A DNA stretch of 15,299 bases from Legionellales bacterium (GTDB lineage: Bacteria; Pseudomonadota; Gammaproteobacteria; Berkiellales; Berkiellaceae). Of the stretch, positions 5,792-13,273 are shown in pieces. The stretch is from contig JAHFQF010000032.1 in NCBI GenBank assembly GCA_023266435.1, forward strand, positions 1 through 15,299. The letters run 5' to 3'. The position numbers and the translations under genes are program-made. A model generated the notes under the pieces. It did no database searches and was not told where the DNA came from. It saw nothing but the letters and a program-made list of their open reading frames with translations. Position 1 is the first letter of the stretch. Each line of letters starts with the position of its first letter.

Positions 5792-7621
5792 ATGTTAACC
5801 TTTAAAAATCTTCGTTTTTCCCGCACACATAAACCATTGGTAGAAGATGCCAATGTGACGATTGCACCCAAGCAGAAAGTAGGTCTCGTAGGCCCTAATG
5901 GCTGTGGCAAATCGACCTTATTCGCGCTCATACGTGGCGAATTACCGTCTGATGCAGGTCATCATGAGTATCCCAAACAGTGGCAATTAGCCTACGTAGA
6001 GCAGGAAATAAGCCAGCTGGAAAACACGGCTTTTGATTACGTGCTGCAAGGTCACTCAGCTTACTATCAATTACATAAGCAGCTAGAACAAGCTGAGCAA
6101 GCTGAGGATTGGGAAACGGTTGCGGACATTCATCAAAAAATTGATCACCATCGTTGGTATGATCTACCTGCTGCTGCTCAATCGGTGATGCATGGTTTAG
6201 GGTTTACTGATCGCATGATGGAAAGCACAATCCAGTCTATGTCTGGCGGTTGGCGCGTTCGCTTAGCCTTAGCCAAGTCTTTATTTGCCCCCAGTGACTG
6301 TTTACTCCTTGATGAGCCTACCAACCACTTAGACATTAAAACCTTAATGTGGCTAGAGGGTTATTTAAAGAGTTATAATGGCACACTGCTTATGATTTCC
6401 CACGACGTGGCGATCTTGGATGCGGTGACAGATGCTACATTGGCGTTTGATCAACAGCAGTTAAAGCTCTATAAGGGTAATTATAGTCAATATCTCAGAC
6501 AACGTGCTGAGCAGCTTGTGCTGCAGCAAAAGATGGCTGAAAAGCAGCAACAGAAGGTTGAGCATTTAACCAAATTCATTAATCGCTTTAAAGCCAAAGC
6601 GTCTAAGGCCACTCAAGCCCAGTCTCGAATGAAGCAGCTTGAAAAGATGGATATGATTGCCAAAGTGCAGACAGAGTCTCCGTTTTCTTTTGAGTTTCAG
6701 GCGCCCGATAACATTCCTAGCCCAATGATCCGTATCAAGAAGGGGGTCTTGGGTTATGGAGACACGGTGATTTTAGACAAAGTAGATGTTTACTTAGGGG
6801 CTGGAGATCGAATTGGTCTCGTAGGAGAAAATGGCGCAGGGAAGTCTACCTTTGCAAAGACACTTGTGGGTGAGTTGCCTCTGATTCATGGAGAGTATGC
6901 GCAAGCAGATGGTTGTTTGATTGGTTATTTTGCGCAGCACCAGCTTGAACAGCTCCCTAAAGACAGCACGCCTTTTTTAATTTTTAAAGAAAAGAATCCT
7001 AAGCTTAGTGAGCAGCAGGTCCGAACCTACTTAGGTAGTTATGATTTCCGGGATGACCAAGTCTTCCAGAGTGTCGAGACGCTCTCTGGGGGAGAAAAGG
7101 CACGTTTGATTTTAAGTTTGCTTGCTTGGGACAAACCACACATGATTATCTTGGATGAGCCGACCAACCATTTGGACATTGAAATGCGGCAGGCTTTGAG
7201 TTTGGCATTACAGACTTATGAAGGGGCGGTGGTCATTATTTCGCACGATCGTAGTTTCTTAAGTGAAAATGTGACGAGCTATTACTATGTCAACCAAGGC
7301 AATTGTACTGTGTATGATAGTTTTGATGAGATTCCGTTAAAGGAAGCCTTGTCACAGTCTAATAGCCAAAAGAAAAAGCCTGCATTACAGGCAACGGAAG
7401 CTAAGCAAATTCAGGCTGAAATCCAAAAGCTAGAAAAAGATTTGGCTGGTGCTCAAAAACAATTAGCGCAAGTTAAAGAGCAATTGTTGGATGAGAAGCT
7501 GTATCAAGAGAATGATACAAGCGTGTATACAGCACTCCTAAAAGAGCAGGAGTACTTAGCGGAGCAAGTTGATTCACTAGAGTCGCGCTGGTTAGCATTA
7601 ATGCAACAATTAGATTCTTAA
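5792..7621 (+). CDS. yheS: ABC-F family ATPase, YheS-like
   Basis: The 609-residue protein carries two ABC ATPase domains and no membrane domain, the ABC-F layout. Domain 1 has Walker A at 34-42 (GPNGCGKST), signature MSGGW at 150-154 and Walker B LLLDEPTNHLD from 171. Domain 2 has GENGAGKST at 345-353, LSGGE at 431-435 and IILDEPTNHLD from 452. The charged linker at about 225-310 (RFKAKASKATQAQSR) is the segment that in this family reaches the ribosomal P-site tRNA. The C-terminal ~75 residues form a Lys/Glu/Gln-rich coiled coil. Length and sequence follow E. coli YheS closely, including WQLAYVEQE and GYFAQHQLE. Other ABC-F members act on stalled ribosomes in the cytoplasm; YheS's exact role is less settled. 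No strong Shine-Dalgarno precedes the ATG, only AAGCAGG at about 14 bases. It leads an operon with tdk and an EamA transporter. Confidence 0.95.
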   Translation: MLTFKNLRFSRTHKPLVEDANVTIAPKQKVGLVGPNGCGKSTLFALIRGELPSDAGHHEYPKQWQLAYVEQEISQLENTAFDYVLQGHSAYYQLHKQLEQAEQAEDWETVADIHQKIDHHRWYDLPAAAQSVMHGLGFTDRMMESTIQSMSGGWRVRLALAKSLFAPSDCLLLDEPTNHLDIKTLMWLEGYLKSYNGTLLMISHDVAILDAVTDATLAFDQQQLKLYKGNYSQYLRQRAEQLVLQQKMAEKQQQKVEHLTKFINRFKAKASKATQAQSRMKQLEKMDMIAKVQTESPFSFEFQAPDNIPSPMIRIKKGVLGYGDTVILDKVDVYLGAGDRIGLVGENGAGKSTFAKTLVGELPLIHGEYAQADGCLIGYFAQHQLEQLPKDSTPFLIFKEKNPKLSEQQVRTYLGSYDFRDDQVFQSVETLSGGEKARLILSLLAWDKPHMIILDEPTNHLDIEMRQALSLALQTYEGAVVIISHDRSFLSENVTSYYYVNQGNCTVYDSFDEIPLKEALSQSNSQKKKPALQATEAKQIQAEIQKLEKDLAGAQKQLAQVKEQLLDEKLYQENDTSVYTALLKEQEYLAEQVDSLESRWLALMQQLDS

Positions 7622-7629
7622 GACAGACG

Positions 7630-8217
7630 ATGGCCAAGCTCTATTTTCGTTATGGCACCATGGGCAGTGCAAAGACTTTAAACCTGCTTGCTGTATTGCA
7701 CAATTACGAACAACAAGGCAAGAAGGCACTGCTCTTGAAACCCTTGTTAGACACACGCTTTGGGCACGACGTAGTACAGTCTAGAGCAGGTTTGTCGCAT
7801 AAAGCAGATCTCCTTTTGCAGGGGGAGGACAAGATTCAACTTCAGGCTTTTTTACCACTACAGTGCATCCTGGTGGATGAAGCACAGTTCTTACATCCTA
7901 GTGTGATCCAACAATTACGCGATATTGCAACGTATGACAATATTCCAGTCATTTGTTATGGATTACGTACAGACTTTCGCGGCAGGCTTTTCCCTGGCAG
8001 CCAAAGTTTATTTGAGTTGGCAGACTCTTTTGAGGAAGTGAAAACGACCTGTGCGTATTGTAATAAAAAGGCAACTATGAATTTACGTTTCATCGAAGGG
8101 AAGGCGACGTTATCAGGAGAAACTGTCTTACTGGGTGCAGATGAAAATTACCAGCCTGCTTGTTATCCTTGTTATCGCCAAAAACTATTTGCTGCTGAAA
8201 AAACAAGCGCCGTATGA
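7630..8217 (+). CDS. tdk: Thymidine kinase
   Basis: This 195-residue protein is a type II (TK1-like) thymidine kinase, which phosphorylates thymidine to dTMP with ATP in the salvage pathway. The P-loop is GTMGSAKT at 9-16, where Ala replaces the usual Gly before the Lys. The catalytic Glu84 is in LVDEAQF, YGLRTDFRG (110-118) is the conserved thymidine-pocket stretch, and a zinc ribbon uses Cys141/Cys144 and Cys178/Cys181. The length is normal. It starts 8 bases after yheS with no clear ribosome-binding site and ends in an ATGA overlap with the next gene, so translation is probably coupled along the operon. In an intracellular bacterium it would let host thymidine feed DNA synthesis. The Ala in the P-loop is the only unusual residue; similar variants are, I believe, tolerated elsewhere in the family. 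Confidence 0.96.
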   Translation: MAKLYFRYGTMGSAKTLNLLAVLHNYEQQGKKALLLKPLLDTRFGHDVVQSRAGLSHKADLLLQGEDKIQLQAFLPLQCILVDEAQFLHPSVIQQLRDIATYDNIPVICYGLRTDFRGRLFPGSQSLFELADSFEEVKTTCAYCNKKATMNLRFIEGKATLSGETVLLGADENYQPACYPCYRQKLFAAEKTSAV

Positions 8218-9098
8218 TCAACAAAAAGATGCTCGCAATTTTCACCTTAGGATTACTCTGGGGGCCTTCTTTTTTATTTACTAAAGTTGCTGTTCAGGAA
8301 ATTCCACCTTGGACGTTTGTTTCTCTGAGGGTGCTGGTTGCAACGTTGATTTTAGTTTGCGTATTACAAATTAAAAAAACTAAGATCGCTCATAACCGCC
8401 AACTTTGGTTAGATTGCCTGGTATTGGGATTTTTAAACAATGGCCTGCCTTTGATTTGTTTTGGGTATGCCTTGCTGCATACGCCCAGCAGCCTCGCTGC
8501 ATTAACTAATGGTTTGACGCCTATTACTACTGTATTGCTCGCACATTTTTTTATTCGAGAGGAGCATTTAACTTGGCGTAGCAGTGTGGGCGTGCTCTTA
8601 AGCTTTTCTGGATTTTTGGTTTTATTTTTACCCAGTATTTTGGATCTATCTGTTGAGCTGGACAGCGTGGGGATGATCTTAAGTTTCATTGCGGCATGCT
8701 CTTATGGCGTGGCAATGGTATATGCAAAAAAGGCACCCGCAGTAGGTAAGGCGCCACCTTTGGTAGTGCCCACGTTACAATTTGCCTCTTCTTTAATTTA
8801 TTTGATCCCCCTAGCGTTCCTTTTTGAGCCAACCTCTGCTGTATTTGACGCATCGCTTTCAGCTTGGGGATGCGTATTGGGGATTGCCATCTTCGGAACC
8901 GCATTGGCCTACACCCTCTACTACCACATTGTGGCACAATACGGGGCAACAGCTTTGTCCAGCGTGTGTTATTTTTTGCCTATCTTTGGTGCTTTGTTTG
9001 GACTGATCTTTCTTAAAGAGCACATCGGCTTAAGTTTCTGCATTGCAACAATTTTAATTTTATCTGGCGTTATGTTAGTTAATAAAAAAACCGCTTAA
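8214..9098 (+). CDS. EamA-family drug/metabolite transporter
   Basis: The 294-residue protein is hydrophobic along its whole length, with about ten predicted membrane helices arranged as two EamA halves (about 5-138 and 150-288). The start MINKKMLAIFTLGLLWGPSFLFTK contains the typical first-helix pattern with W-G-x-x-F. LTNGLTPITTVLLAHFFIREE in the first half and VCYFLPIFGALFGLIFLKEH in the second are the paired signatures before the last helices of each half. Members of this superfamily move amino acids, nucleosides, sugars or other metabolites across the inner membrane; the substrate cannot be told from sequence. Linkage to a nucleoside kinase makes a salvage-related substrate possible, but this is only a guess. 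The ATG overlaps the tdk stop (ATGA). Its TAA overlaps the stop codon of the convergent deaminase gene, leaving no room for a terminator between them. Confidence 0.92.
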   Translation: MINKKMLAIFTLGLLWGPSFLFTKVAVQEIPPWTFVSLRVLVATLILVCVLQIKKTKIAHNRQLWLDCLVLGFLNNGLPLICFGYALLHTPSSLAALTNGLTPITTVLLAHFFIREEHLTWRSSVGVLLSFSGFLVLFLPSILDLSVELDSVGMILSFIAACSYGVAMVYAKKAPAVGKAPPLVVPTLQFASSLIYLIPLAFLFEPTSAVFDASLSAWGCVLGIAIFGTALAYTLYYHIVAQYGATALSSVCYFLPIFGALFGLIFLKEHIGLSFCIATILILSGVMLVNKKTA

Positions 9099-10090
9099 CG
9101 ATGCGCCTCAATCTTTCGAATCCAAGCTGTTTTCTGCATAGGGGGCAAAAAGCTCGCCTGAATGCCATTTTTCGCCAATTGAATGATATCCGCTTTAGTA
9201 AAAGGATGGGCATCCATTATTGCCTGATAGTTATCAGTCACATATCCACCAAAAAATGACGGATCGTCGGCATTAATTGTCACATTCACACCCGCTTTAA
9301 AAAGCTTGTAAACATTATGACTTGCCATGTCTGGGAAGACTCGTAATTTCACATTAGACAACGGGCAGACCGTTAAAGGCGTTTGTGTCTCAATCAAGCG
9401 CTGTACTAGCTTTGGATCCTCAGCACAACGTACTCCATGATCAATCCGATCTACCCCCAATAACTCTAACGCTTGCCAAACATAATCAGCGGGACCTTCT
9501 TCGCCTGCATGCGCCACACGCTTTAATCCCAACGAATGCGCTTTATCATATACGTCTTTAAATAAATGTGGCGGGTAGGGGCGCTCAGCAGCAGCTAATC
9601 CAACCCCAACGATTTGATCAAAATAGGGCGCAGCATGATCGAGTGTCTGCATAGCCTCCATCGCAGGGCGATGCCGTAAAAAGCATAAAATAATATAACA
9701 AGTCACTCCGTACTCTTTAGCTCCCTGCTTGATTGCCGCACTGATGCCCTCAAGAATGACTTCAATCACAATATTATTTTCACGGTAACTTTGAAACTCA
9801 ACGAAGATTTCGGTATGGATCACCCCATCTTGTTGGCAGCGCTTCAGATACTCCAAAGTCATGTCATAAAAGTCTTCGGGTTTTCGTAAAGTATTAGCAC
9901 ACATAAAATACAAATTTAAAAAAGACTGCAAATCCTGAAATTGATACGCACGCCTTAAGGCATCCTCATCAGAATAGGGGAGTTTGATTTTATTACGATC
10001 AGCTAACTTTAAGATGAGCTCAGGCTCCATTGTACCTTCGATATGGCTGTGTAGCTCTGCTTTAGGAAGACTTTGAATAAAGGTATTCAT
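9095..10090 (-). CDS. Adenine deaminase (adenosine-deaminase superfamily)
   Basis: From the ATG at 10090 the protein has 331 residues and begins MNTFIQSLPKAELHSHIEGT, aligned with bacterial adenine deaminases such as the Pseudomonas enzyme. An ATG 12 bases upstream (10102) adds MICK but has AAAGAG directly against it. Zinc and catalytic residues are present: His14 and His16 (HSH), His194 and Glu197 (HAGEE), His218 (DHG) and Asp275/Asp276 (NADDPSFFGGY). The DDP-x-FFGGY ending and the MEPEL start favour adenine over adenosine as substrate, producing hypoxanthine and ammonia. It acts in the cytoplasm in purine salvage. It lies 38 bases behind a membrane-protein gene on the same strand and may share its transcript; a TATAAT at 10133-10128 could instead give it its own promoter. 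The family is certain; the adenine/adenosine choice is about 80%. Confidence 0.92.
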   Translation of the reverse strand: MNTFIQSLPKAELHSHIEGTMEPELILKLADRNKIKLPYSDEDALRRAYQFQDLQSFLNLYFMCANTLRKPEDFYDMTLEYLKRCQQDGVIHTEIFVEFQSYRENNIVIEVILEGISAAIKQGAKEYGVTCYIILCFLRHRPAMEAMQTLDHAAPYFDQIVGVGLAAAERPYPPHLFKDVYDKAHSLGLKRVAHAGEEGPADYVWQALELLGVDRIDHGVRCAEDPKLVQRLIETQTPLTVCPLSNVKLRVFPDMASHNVYKLFKAGVNVTINADDPSFFGGYVTDNYQAIMDAHPFTKADIIQLAKNGIQASFLPPMQKTAWIRKIEAHR

Positions 10091-10128
10091 CTTACAGATC
10101 ATCTCTTTAAGTAATTCAGTTAATTAAA

Positions 10129-10671
10129 TTATATCTGATTTTTGGTGCCGTTTCGACGCATCGCAGCAGCTTCCTGCCTTTCCCGGTCAGCTGAATCTTC
10201 ATATTGATACTTAGGGCCATGCACCCTTGCTTTTATATTATCACAGGTTTGACCACAAAAGTTTGCGAACTGGTGACAACGGTATCGAGTGCCTTCCCAG
10301 GCTTCTTGGCAACCATGGGAGATTTTTTCACCAAGCTCACCCCAGTCAACATCTAAAACACCACCACAATACTCACTACCCGGATCACTGATATAACTAG
10401 GGGGCTGGTAATCAATGTTCCACAACCAAGAAATGAGTGCACAAACACCCCGAATAACCAGCTTAACCGACTCTACGATAATATTAACAGCCAGCGCTAA
10501 CGCAACCCCTCCGATAACAGCACCCAAGATAGGCATCAGAATATAAGCAGCCCAAGCCCAAGCACCATAACCCGCTAAAATCATCGCGCCACCTAGCACA
10601 GGCCACAGGAAACCGAATCCCGCACCTATCGCAGCGCCTGTAGAATAAGCAATCGTAGTATACCATCTCAT
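10129..10671 (-). CDS. Unrecognised small membrane protein with Cys-rich soluble tail
   Basis: The protein has 180 residues. Residues 5-85 are strongly hydrophobic and Gly/Ala-rich, giving two or three membrane segments (about 8-33, 38-66 and possibly 68-85); GAAIGAGFGFLWPVLGG suggests helix-packing glycines. The C-terminal half (86-180) is soluble, with five cysteines at 102, 121, 132, 139 and 143 and a charged end. No known domain is recognised. A hydrophobic hairpin followed by a soluble tail is a common design of host-membrane-targeted effectors of Legionella and Coxiella, but also of ordinary small membrane proteins. The start ATG has no clear Shine-Dalgarno, yet a promoter fits upstream. 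It is divergent from the membrane protein at 10949 and directly precedes the adenine deaminase. Confidence 0.7.
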   Translation of the reverse strand: MRWYTTIAYSTGAAIGAGFGFLWPVLGGAMILAGYGAWAWAAYILMPILGAVIGGVALALAVNIIVESVKLVIRGVCALISWLWNIDYQPPSYISDPGSEYCGGVLDVDWGELGEKISHGCQEAWEGTRYRCHQFANFCGQTCDNIKARVHGPKYQYEDSADRERQEAAAMRRNGTKNQI

Positions 10672-10699
10672 AATGCAAGAAAGTTATCACACAAGCATA

Positions 10700-10728
10700 C
10701 ATATAGCAACTGCCATAGCGGTCATCAA
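10700..10728 (-). promoter_or_regulatory. Probable promoter of the Cys-tail membrane protein gene
   Basis: On the minus strand, TTGATG (10728-10723) and TATATG (10705-10700) are separated by 17 bases, about 28 bases upstream of the ATG at 10671. The remainder of the divergent intergenic region (10729-10948) holds an isolated TATAAT at 10811-10816 and, for the plus-strand gene, only a weak TTGCTC/TACCAT pair (10881-10910). Nothing else in it is recognisable. Confidence 0.4.
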
Positions 10729-10948
10729 TTTGTACGCTTGATGATTTAATTATGTCAGAAACGGCGGAGCCTTGAGTAACCCCAGTTCGGAGATTTTAAT
10801 TCAAGAAACTTATAATTCTGCATTGGCGGTTTAAATATTTCCAAACTGGCCCCCACCTTAATACCGCAGGTTTATGTAACTTGCTCACTATCAGTGTTTT
10901 TTGTTACCATGGGCTTGCATGAGGCAATAAAGCAGTAGGGGTTGCAGT

Positions 10949-11962
10949 ATGTTAAGCAAGAATTTTCTTCAAGCTACTAGTAGTGTCGGTGGTGTCATCG
11001 CATTTGCGGTGGGATGTTTTACATTCATTCTGGGACTCAGTATTTTGCTGGAGCTTTTACTCTGCGGCTTCTTTTTTGAGGCGTTAATCGCTGTTGCTGC
11101 AACTTGTCTCTTAAGTCCTGTCGCTGCTTTGGCAGCATGGGTTGCAACTTTCGTAGTTGCAATAGCATTGAATTTCGCTTGGCATGTGACAGCTGGTGTG
11201 CTTGATCTCGGATGGAAATTTATTAAAGGTGCAGTCAAGTTGGCTGCAGAGCTTGCTACATTGCTTGTTGGCGGGATAGGATTCATCATTACTGCACCAT
11301 TTATTTGGTTAGGCAAAGGCATTGCCGCCTTGTACCACGGCGCTTATAATAATCCAACACGTAAGCACGCTAGTAACACCTATCACTATTCATCCGATCA
11401 ACAGAGCCATGCCTCACCAAGCTCAGATGCACCTTGGATGCGTGAGAACGCTCGTCCAACGCATGAAGCAATGACGGCAACACAGCTCCCCTCTGATGTG
11501 CGTCAACGCACGGATCTAAACGTCATGACTGATGAGCAATTTCAAAGTCTACTCAGTGATGCCTATCAGAATGGGTATGCTGAGGGTCGGGGCTCTGCAC
11601 AGCCTGCTTATGGAGCACCTCCGCCAGCTGCTCCTCAACAAATGCCGCCGGCTTACTTTGCACAACAGACTCTACGGATACCGCAGCGGCCGGCGCCACG
11701 ACCACCACAGTATCAACAGGTGCAACAAACACCTAACGGCATGCACGAGACACAATCATCGGCTCCTCCTATTTTGCACGCTGCTTATGGAACCACTCAG
11801 TACGCCACGCAAAGTCATCAATGTGACCCAAGGTCGCCGTATACTCAAGGACAGCACCCTAGCGGTCTAGGGCAACAACAGTATGATGCTCAAAGCCAGC
11901 AGCAGTTCCCCCAGGGGCTTGATCCCAATTGGCATGGTCCTGCCGCATATAGACCCTACTAA
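10949..11962 (+). CDS. Unrecognised membrane protein with long Pro/Gln/Tyr-rich disordered tail
   Basis: The protein has 337 residues. Residues 13-125 hold three or so hydrophobic stretches (about 13-38, 41-77 and 102-125), with an amphipathic Lys-containing helix at about 84-100 (LGWKFIKGAVKLAAELA). From about 130 to the end it has low complexity, with Pro, Gln, Tyr, Ala and Ser dominating (for example YGAPPPAAPQQMPPAYF and QQQYDAQSQQQF). A short charged module at 186-214 (DLNVMTDEQFQSLLSDAYQNGYAEGRG) looks ordered. TAGGGG about 7 bases before the ATG serves as ribosome-binding site. No family is recognised. The shape matches many candidate type IV effectors that insert into host membranes, but a structural envelope protein is equally possible. 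It is divergent from the 180-residue membrane protein, which has the same overall plan. Confidence 0.75.
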   Translation: MLSKNFLQATSSVGGVIAFAVGCFTFILGLSILLELLLCGFFFEALIAVAATCLLSPVAALAAWVATFVVAIALNFAWHVTAGVLDLGWKFIKGAVKLAAELATLLVGGIGFIITAPFIWLGKGIAALYHGAYNNPTRKHASNTYHYSSDQQSHASPSSDAPWMRENARPTHEAMTATQLPSDVRQRTDLNVMTDEQFQSLLSDAYQNGYAEGRGSAQPAYGAPPPAAPQQMPPAYFAQQTLRIPQRPAPRPPQYQQVQQTPNGMHETQSSAPPILHAAYGTTQYATQSHQCDPRSPYTQGQHPSGLGQQQYDAQSQQQFPQGLDPNWHGPAAYRPY

Positions 11963-11978
11963 TATCGCCAACCTATTC

Positions 11979-12018
11979 ATTCGCCAGTGACGATCACTGG
12001 GGAATCTTGTACTTTTTT
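11979..12018 (+). terminator. Hairpin after the Pro/Gln-tail gene, possible weak terminator
   Basis: CCAGTGA (11984-11990) and TCACTGG (11994-12000) form a perfect 7-base stem with a CGA loop. ATTC/GAAT (11979-11982 with 12002-12005) extend it across one G-G mismatch. A run of six T starts at 12013, seven bases after the stem, so it is not a textbook intrinsic terminator. It lies 16 bases after the upstream stop codon and ahead of the HD-domain gene, so it could also affect that gene's leader. Confidence 0.4.
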
Positions 12019-12040
12019 AACCTGATTTTAAGGACCCACT

Positions 12041-12847
12041 ATGAGGCAAAAAGGATTACACAGCTTCTTTATTTTAATTTCGCTGATTTTTTTACTAGGA
12101 ACCTCTCAAAGCATGGCTGTGCTGGATGAAGAACGAGCCAATCACATTTTCAATGACTTTATAGAGCTCTACCGTTTATATGGCGGTAATAAATACATGC
12201 TTGAAGAGCCGATCATTCAGAGCAGTCATGTATTGCAAGCAGCGTATATTGCGCAAACAGCTGGAGCCCCTGATGACATTGTGATTGGGCTGTTGTTTCA
12301 TGACGTGGGTCAAATCATCGATGCTGACAGAATAGGGGATACACAGTCACTACATTACGATCATGATGAGTTGGGAGCCCTGTGGCTAAAGGAGCATGGG
12401 TTTCCTGAATACATCTGGAAATTTGTTAGATATCATACGTTAGCCAAAGTAGAGCTCTGCGCCTTAAATGATCAATATTACAATAAACTCTCTAAGGCAT
12501 CCCAAGAAAGTTATCATATCCAAAAAAGCAAATATGCAGCGCCTCAAGAGCAACATCATTTTGAGATTTTTAGAAAAAACCCAGCTTATTGGGATTATTT
12601 GAATGCACGCAAATGTGATGACATGGCGAAAATTGATGGGTTTAATACCGCTGAACAGGAGCCTCGTGGCACATTACCGGGCTTTGAAGCCTATCGTGAT
12701 CAGGTTGTTAGAGTTTTAAGTGGAAAGTCTAACCCAGCAACGAATCCAAACTGGAAAGAAACAATAGAAAGTCATTATCAACTCATGGCGACTAACTTTC
12801 CGAAATTTGCTCAAAAAATAAAGCGCGCTGAGACAATAAAGCGCTAA
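12041..12847 (+). CDS. Exported HD-domain protein of the PhnZ-like di-iron oxygenase type
   Basis: The 268-residue protein starts with a signal peptide (charged MRQKG, hydrophobic 9-20, likely cleavage after Ser-Met-Ala at 26). The mature part has an HD fold. The order of likely metal ligands is His63 (QSSHVLQ), His87-Asp88 (LLFHDVGQ), His108 (YDHDELGA), His132 (RYHTLAK) and Asp193 (RKCDDMAK). This matches, position by position as I recall it, PhnZ, the mixed-valent Fe(II)/Fe(III) oxygenase that cleaves 2-amino-1-hydroxyethylphosphonate. Glu56 also fits a PhnZ gate residue, and LSKASQES matches its LSDASRKT. No phosphonate genes are nearby, so the substrate is unknown. PhnZ itself is cytoplasmic, so a signal peptide is unusual. 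AAGGA lies 7 bases before the ATG. The C-terminus (about 225-268) is a basic extension. An ordinary metal-dependent phosphohydrolase is the alternative. Confidence 0.82.
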   Translation: MRQKGLHSFFILISLIFLLGTSQSMAVLDEERANHIFNDFIELYRLYGGNKYMLEEPIIQSSHVLQAAYIAQTAGAPDDIVIGLLFHDVGQIIDADRIGDTQSLHYDHDELGALWLKEHGFPEYIWKFVRYHTLAKVELCALNDQYYNKLSKASQESYHIQKSKYAAPQEQHHFEIFRKNPAYWDYLNARKCDDMAKIDGFNTAEQEPRGTLPGFEAYRDQVVRVLSGKSNPATNPNWKETIESHYQLMATNFPKFAQKIKRAETIKR

Positions 12848-12849
12848 AG

Positions 12850-12882
12850 AAAAAAATCCCCTCTTTAATAGAAAAGAGGGGA
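12850..12882 (-). terminator. Intrinsic terminator of the bufferin precursor gene
   Basis: The stem is CCCCTCTTT (12858-12866) with AAAGAGGGG (12873-12881), extended by one T-A pair, with a 6-base loop. On the minus strand it is followed by seven T (12856-12850). It ends bufA transcription, and the same hairpin lies 9 bases after the convergent HD-gene stop codon. Confidence 0.85.
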
Positions 12883-12891
12883 CTCCGAGTA

Positions 12892-13176
12892 TTATTCTAC
12901 TGTGGCTTCAGCTTTTTCAACGATACCGCCACTTTCGGTGCATGCTGCATCGGAAGCAGCCATGACCCAACCTTGGCCTTTGCATCCATTCATGCCTTTG
13001 CAGGAGTTGTTTGCGGTTTTACAAGCGCCACTACCTTTACAGGCGTTGCCACCGATACACTTTACGCCGGCATCTGCAGCGGGGGCCGCAGCGTCAGCAG
13101 CGATAGATTGAGCACTGGCTAACATCAAAATTGCTGTGCTGGCCAAAGCGATACCTGCTTTCTTGAACTGACTCAT
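12892..13176 (-). CDS. bufA2: Bufferin-type metallophore precursor (BufA2-like, Cys-rich, exported)
   Basis: The 94-residue protein has a classic Sec signal peptide (FKKAGIALASTAILMLASAQS, cleavage likely after Ile-Ala at 26). The short mature peptide carries six cysteines at 40, 46, 52, 59, 65 and 79. Four are in CKG/CKT contexts (ACKGSGACKTANNSCKGMNGCKG), followed by QGW and a last Cys before GG. Bufferins are ribosomal peptides whose cysteines are oxidised to thiooxazole-type heterocycles by the MNIO enzyme BufB with BufC; they bind copper in the periplasm. The neighbouring bufB and bufC support this reading. AAGGA lies 6 bases before the ATG and a strong terminator follows. The gene is on the opposite strand from bufBC, unlike the usual bufA-bufB-bufC order. 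The precursor class is firm; the A2 subtype is my judgement from the CKG pattern. Confidence 0.85.
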   Translation of the reverse strand: MSQFKKAGIALASTAILMLASAQSIAADAAAPAADAGVKCIGGNACKGSGACKTANNSCKGMNGCKGQGWVMAASDAACTESGGIVEKAEATVE

Positions 13177-13218
13177 AGTGATTTCCTTATCAATTGTTGG
13201 TGGTTAATGATGATGCTA

Positions 13219-13238
13219 CCATTGGATCATACCAAGGG
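13219..13238. promoter_or_regulatory. Operator-like dyad in the divergent bufA/bufBC control region
   Basis: CCATTGG (13219-13225) and CCAAGGG (13232-13238) form a 7-6-7 dyad with 6 of 7 complementary positions. Read on the minus strand, the 6-base spacer is TATGAT, a good -10 box placed correctly for bufA (start about 13218, leader about 42 bases), though its -35 (TTTATT) is weak. On the plus strand, TTGGAT (13222-13227), 18 bases from AATAAT (13246-13251), is a possible bufBC promoter whose -35 lies inside the same dyad. A protein bound here could control both directions. I cannot name the regulator. Confidence 0.4.
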
Positions 13239-13273
13239 ATTTTTTAATAATAAATAGTACGGAAGCTCTAATA

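Noticed and set aside
11532..11870. A 112-codon plus-strand frame inside the Pro/Gln-rich tail
   Set aside because: It is the +1 shadow of the low-complexity coding region. Its His/Arg/Leu-rich composition is what a shifted Pro/Gln/Tyr-rich sequence gives.
12041..12847. Naming the HD protein as a phosphonate-degrading PhnZ
   Set aside because: No phosphonate uptake or PhnY-like gene is present and the protein is exported. Only the fold and ligand pattern are supported.
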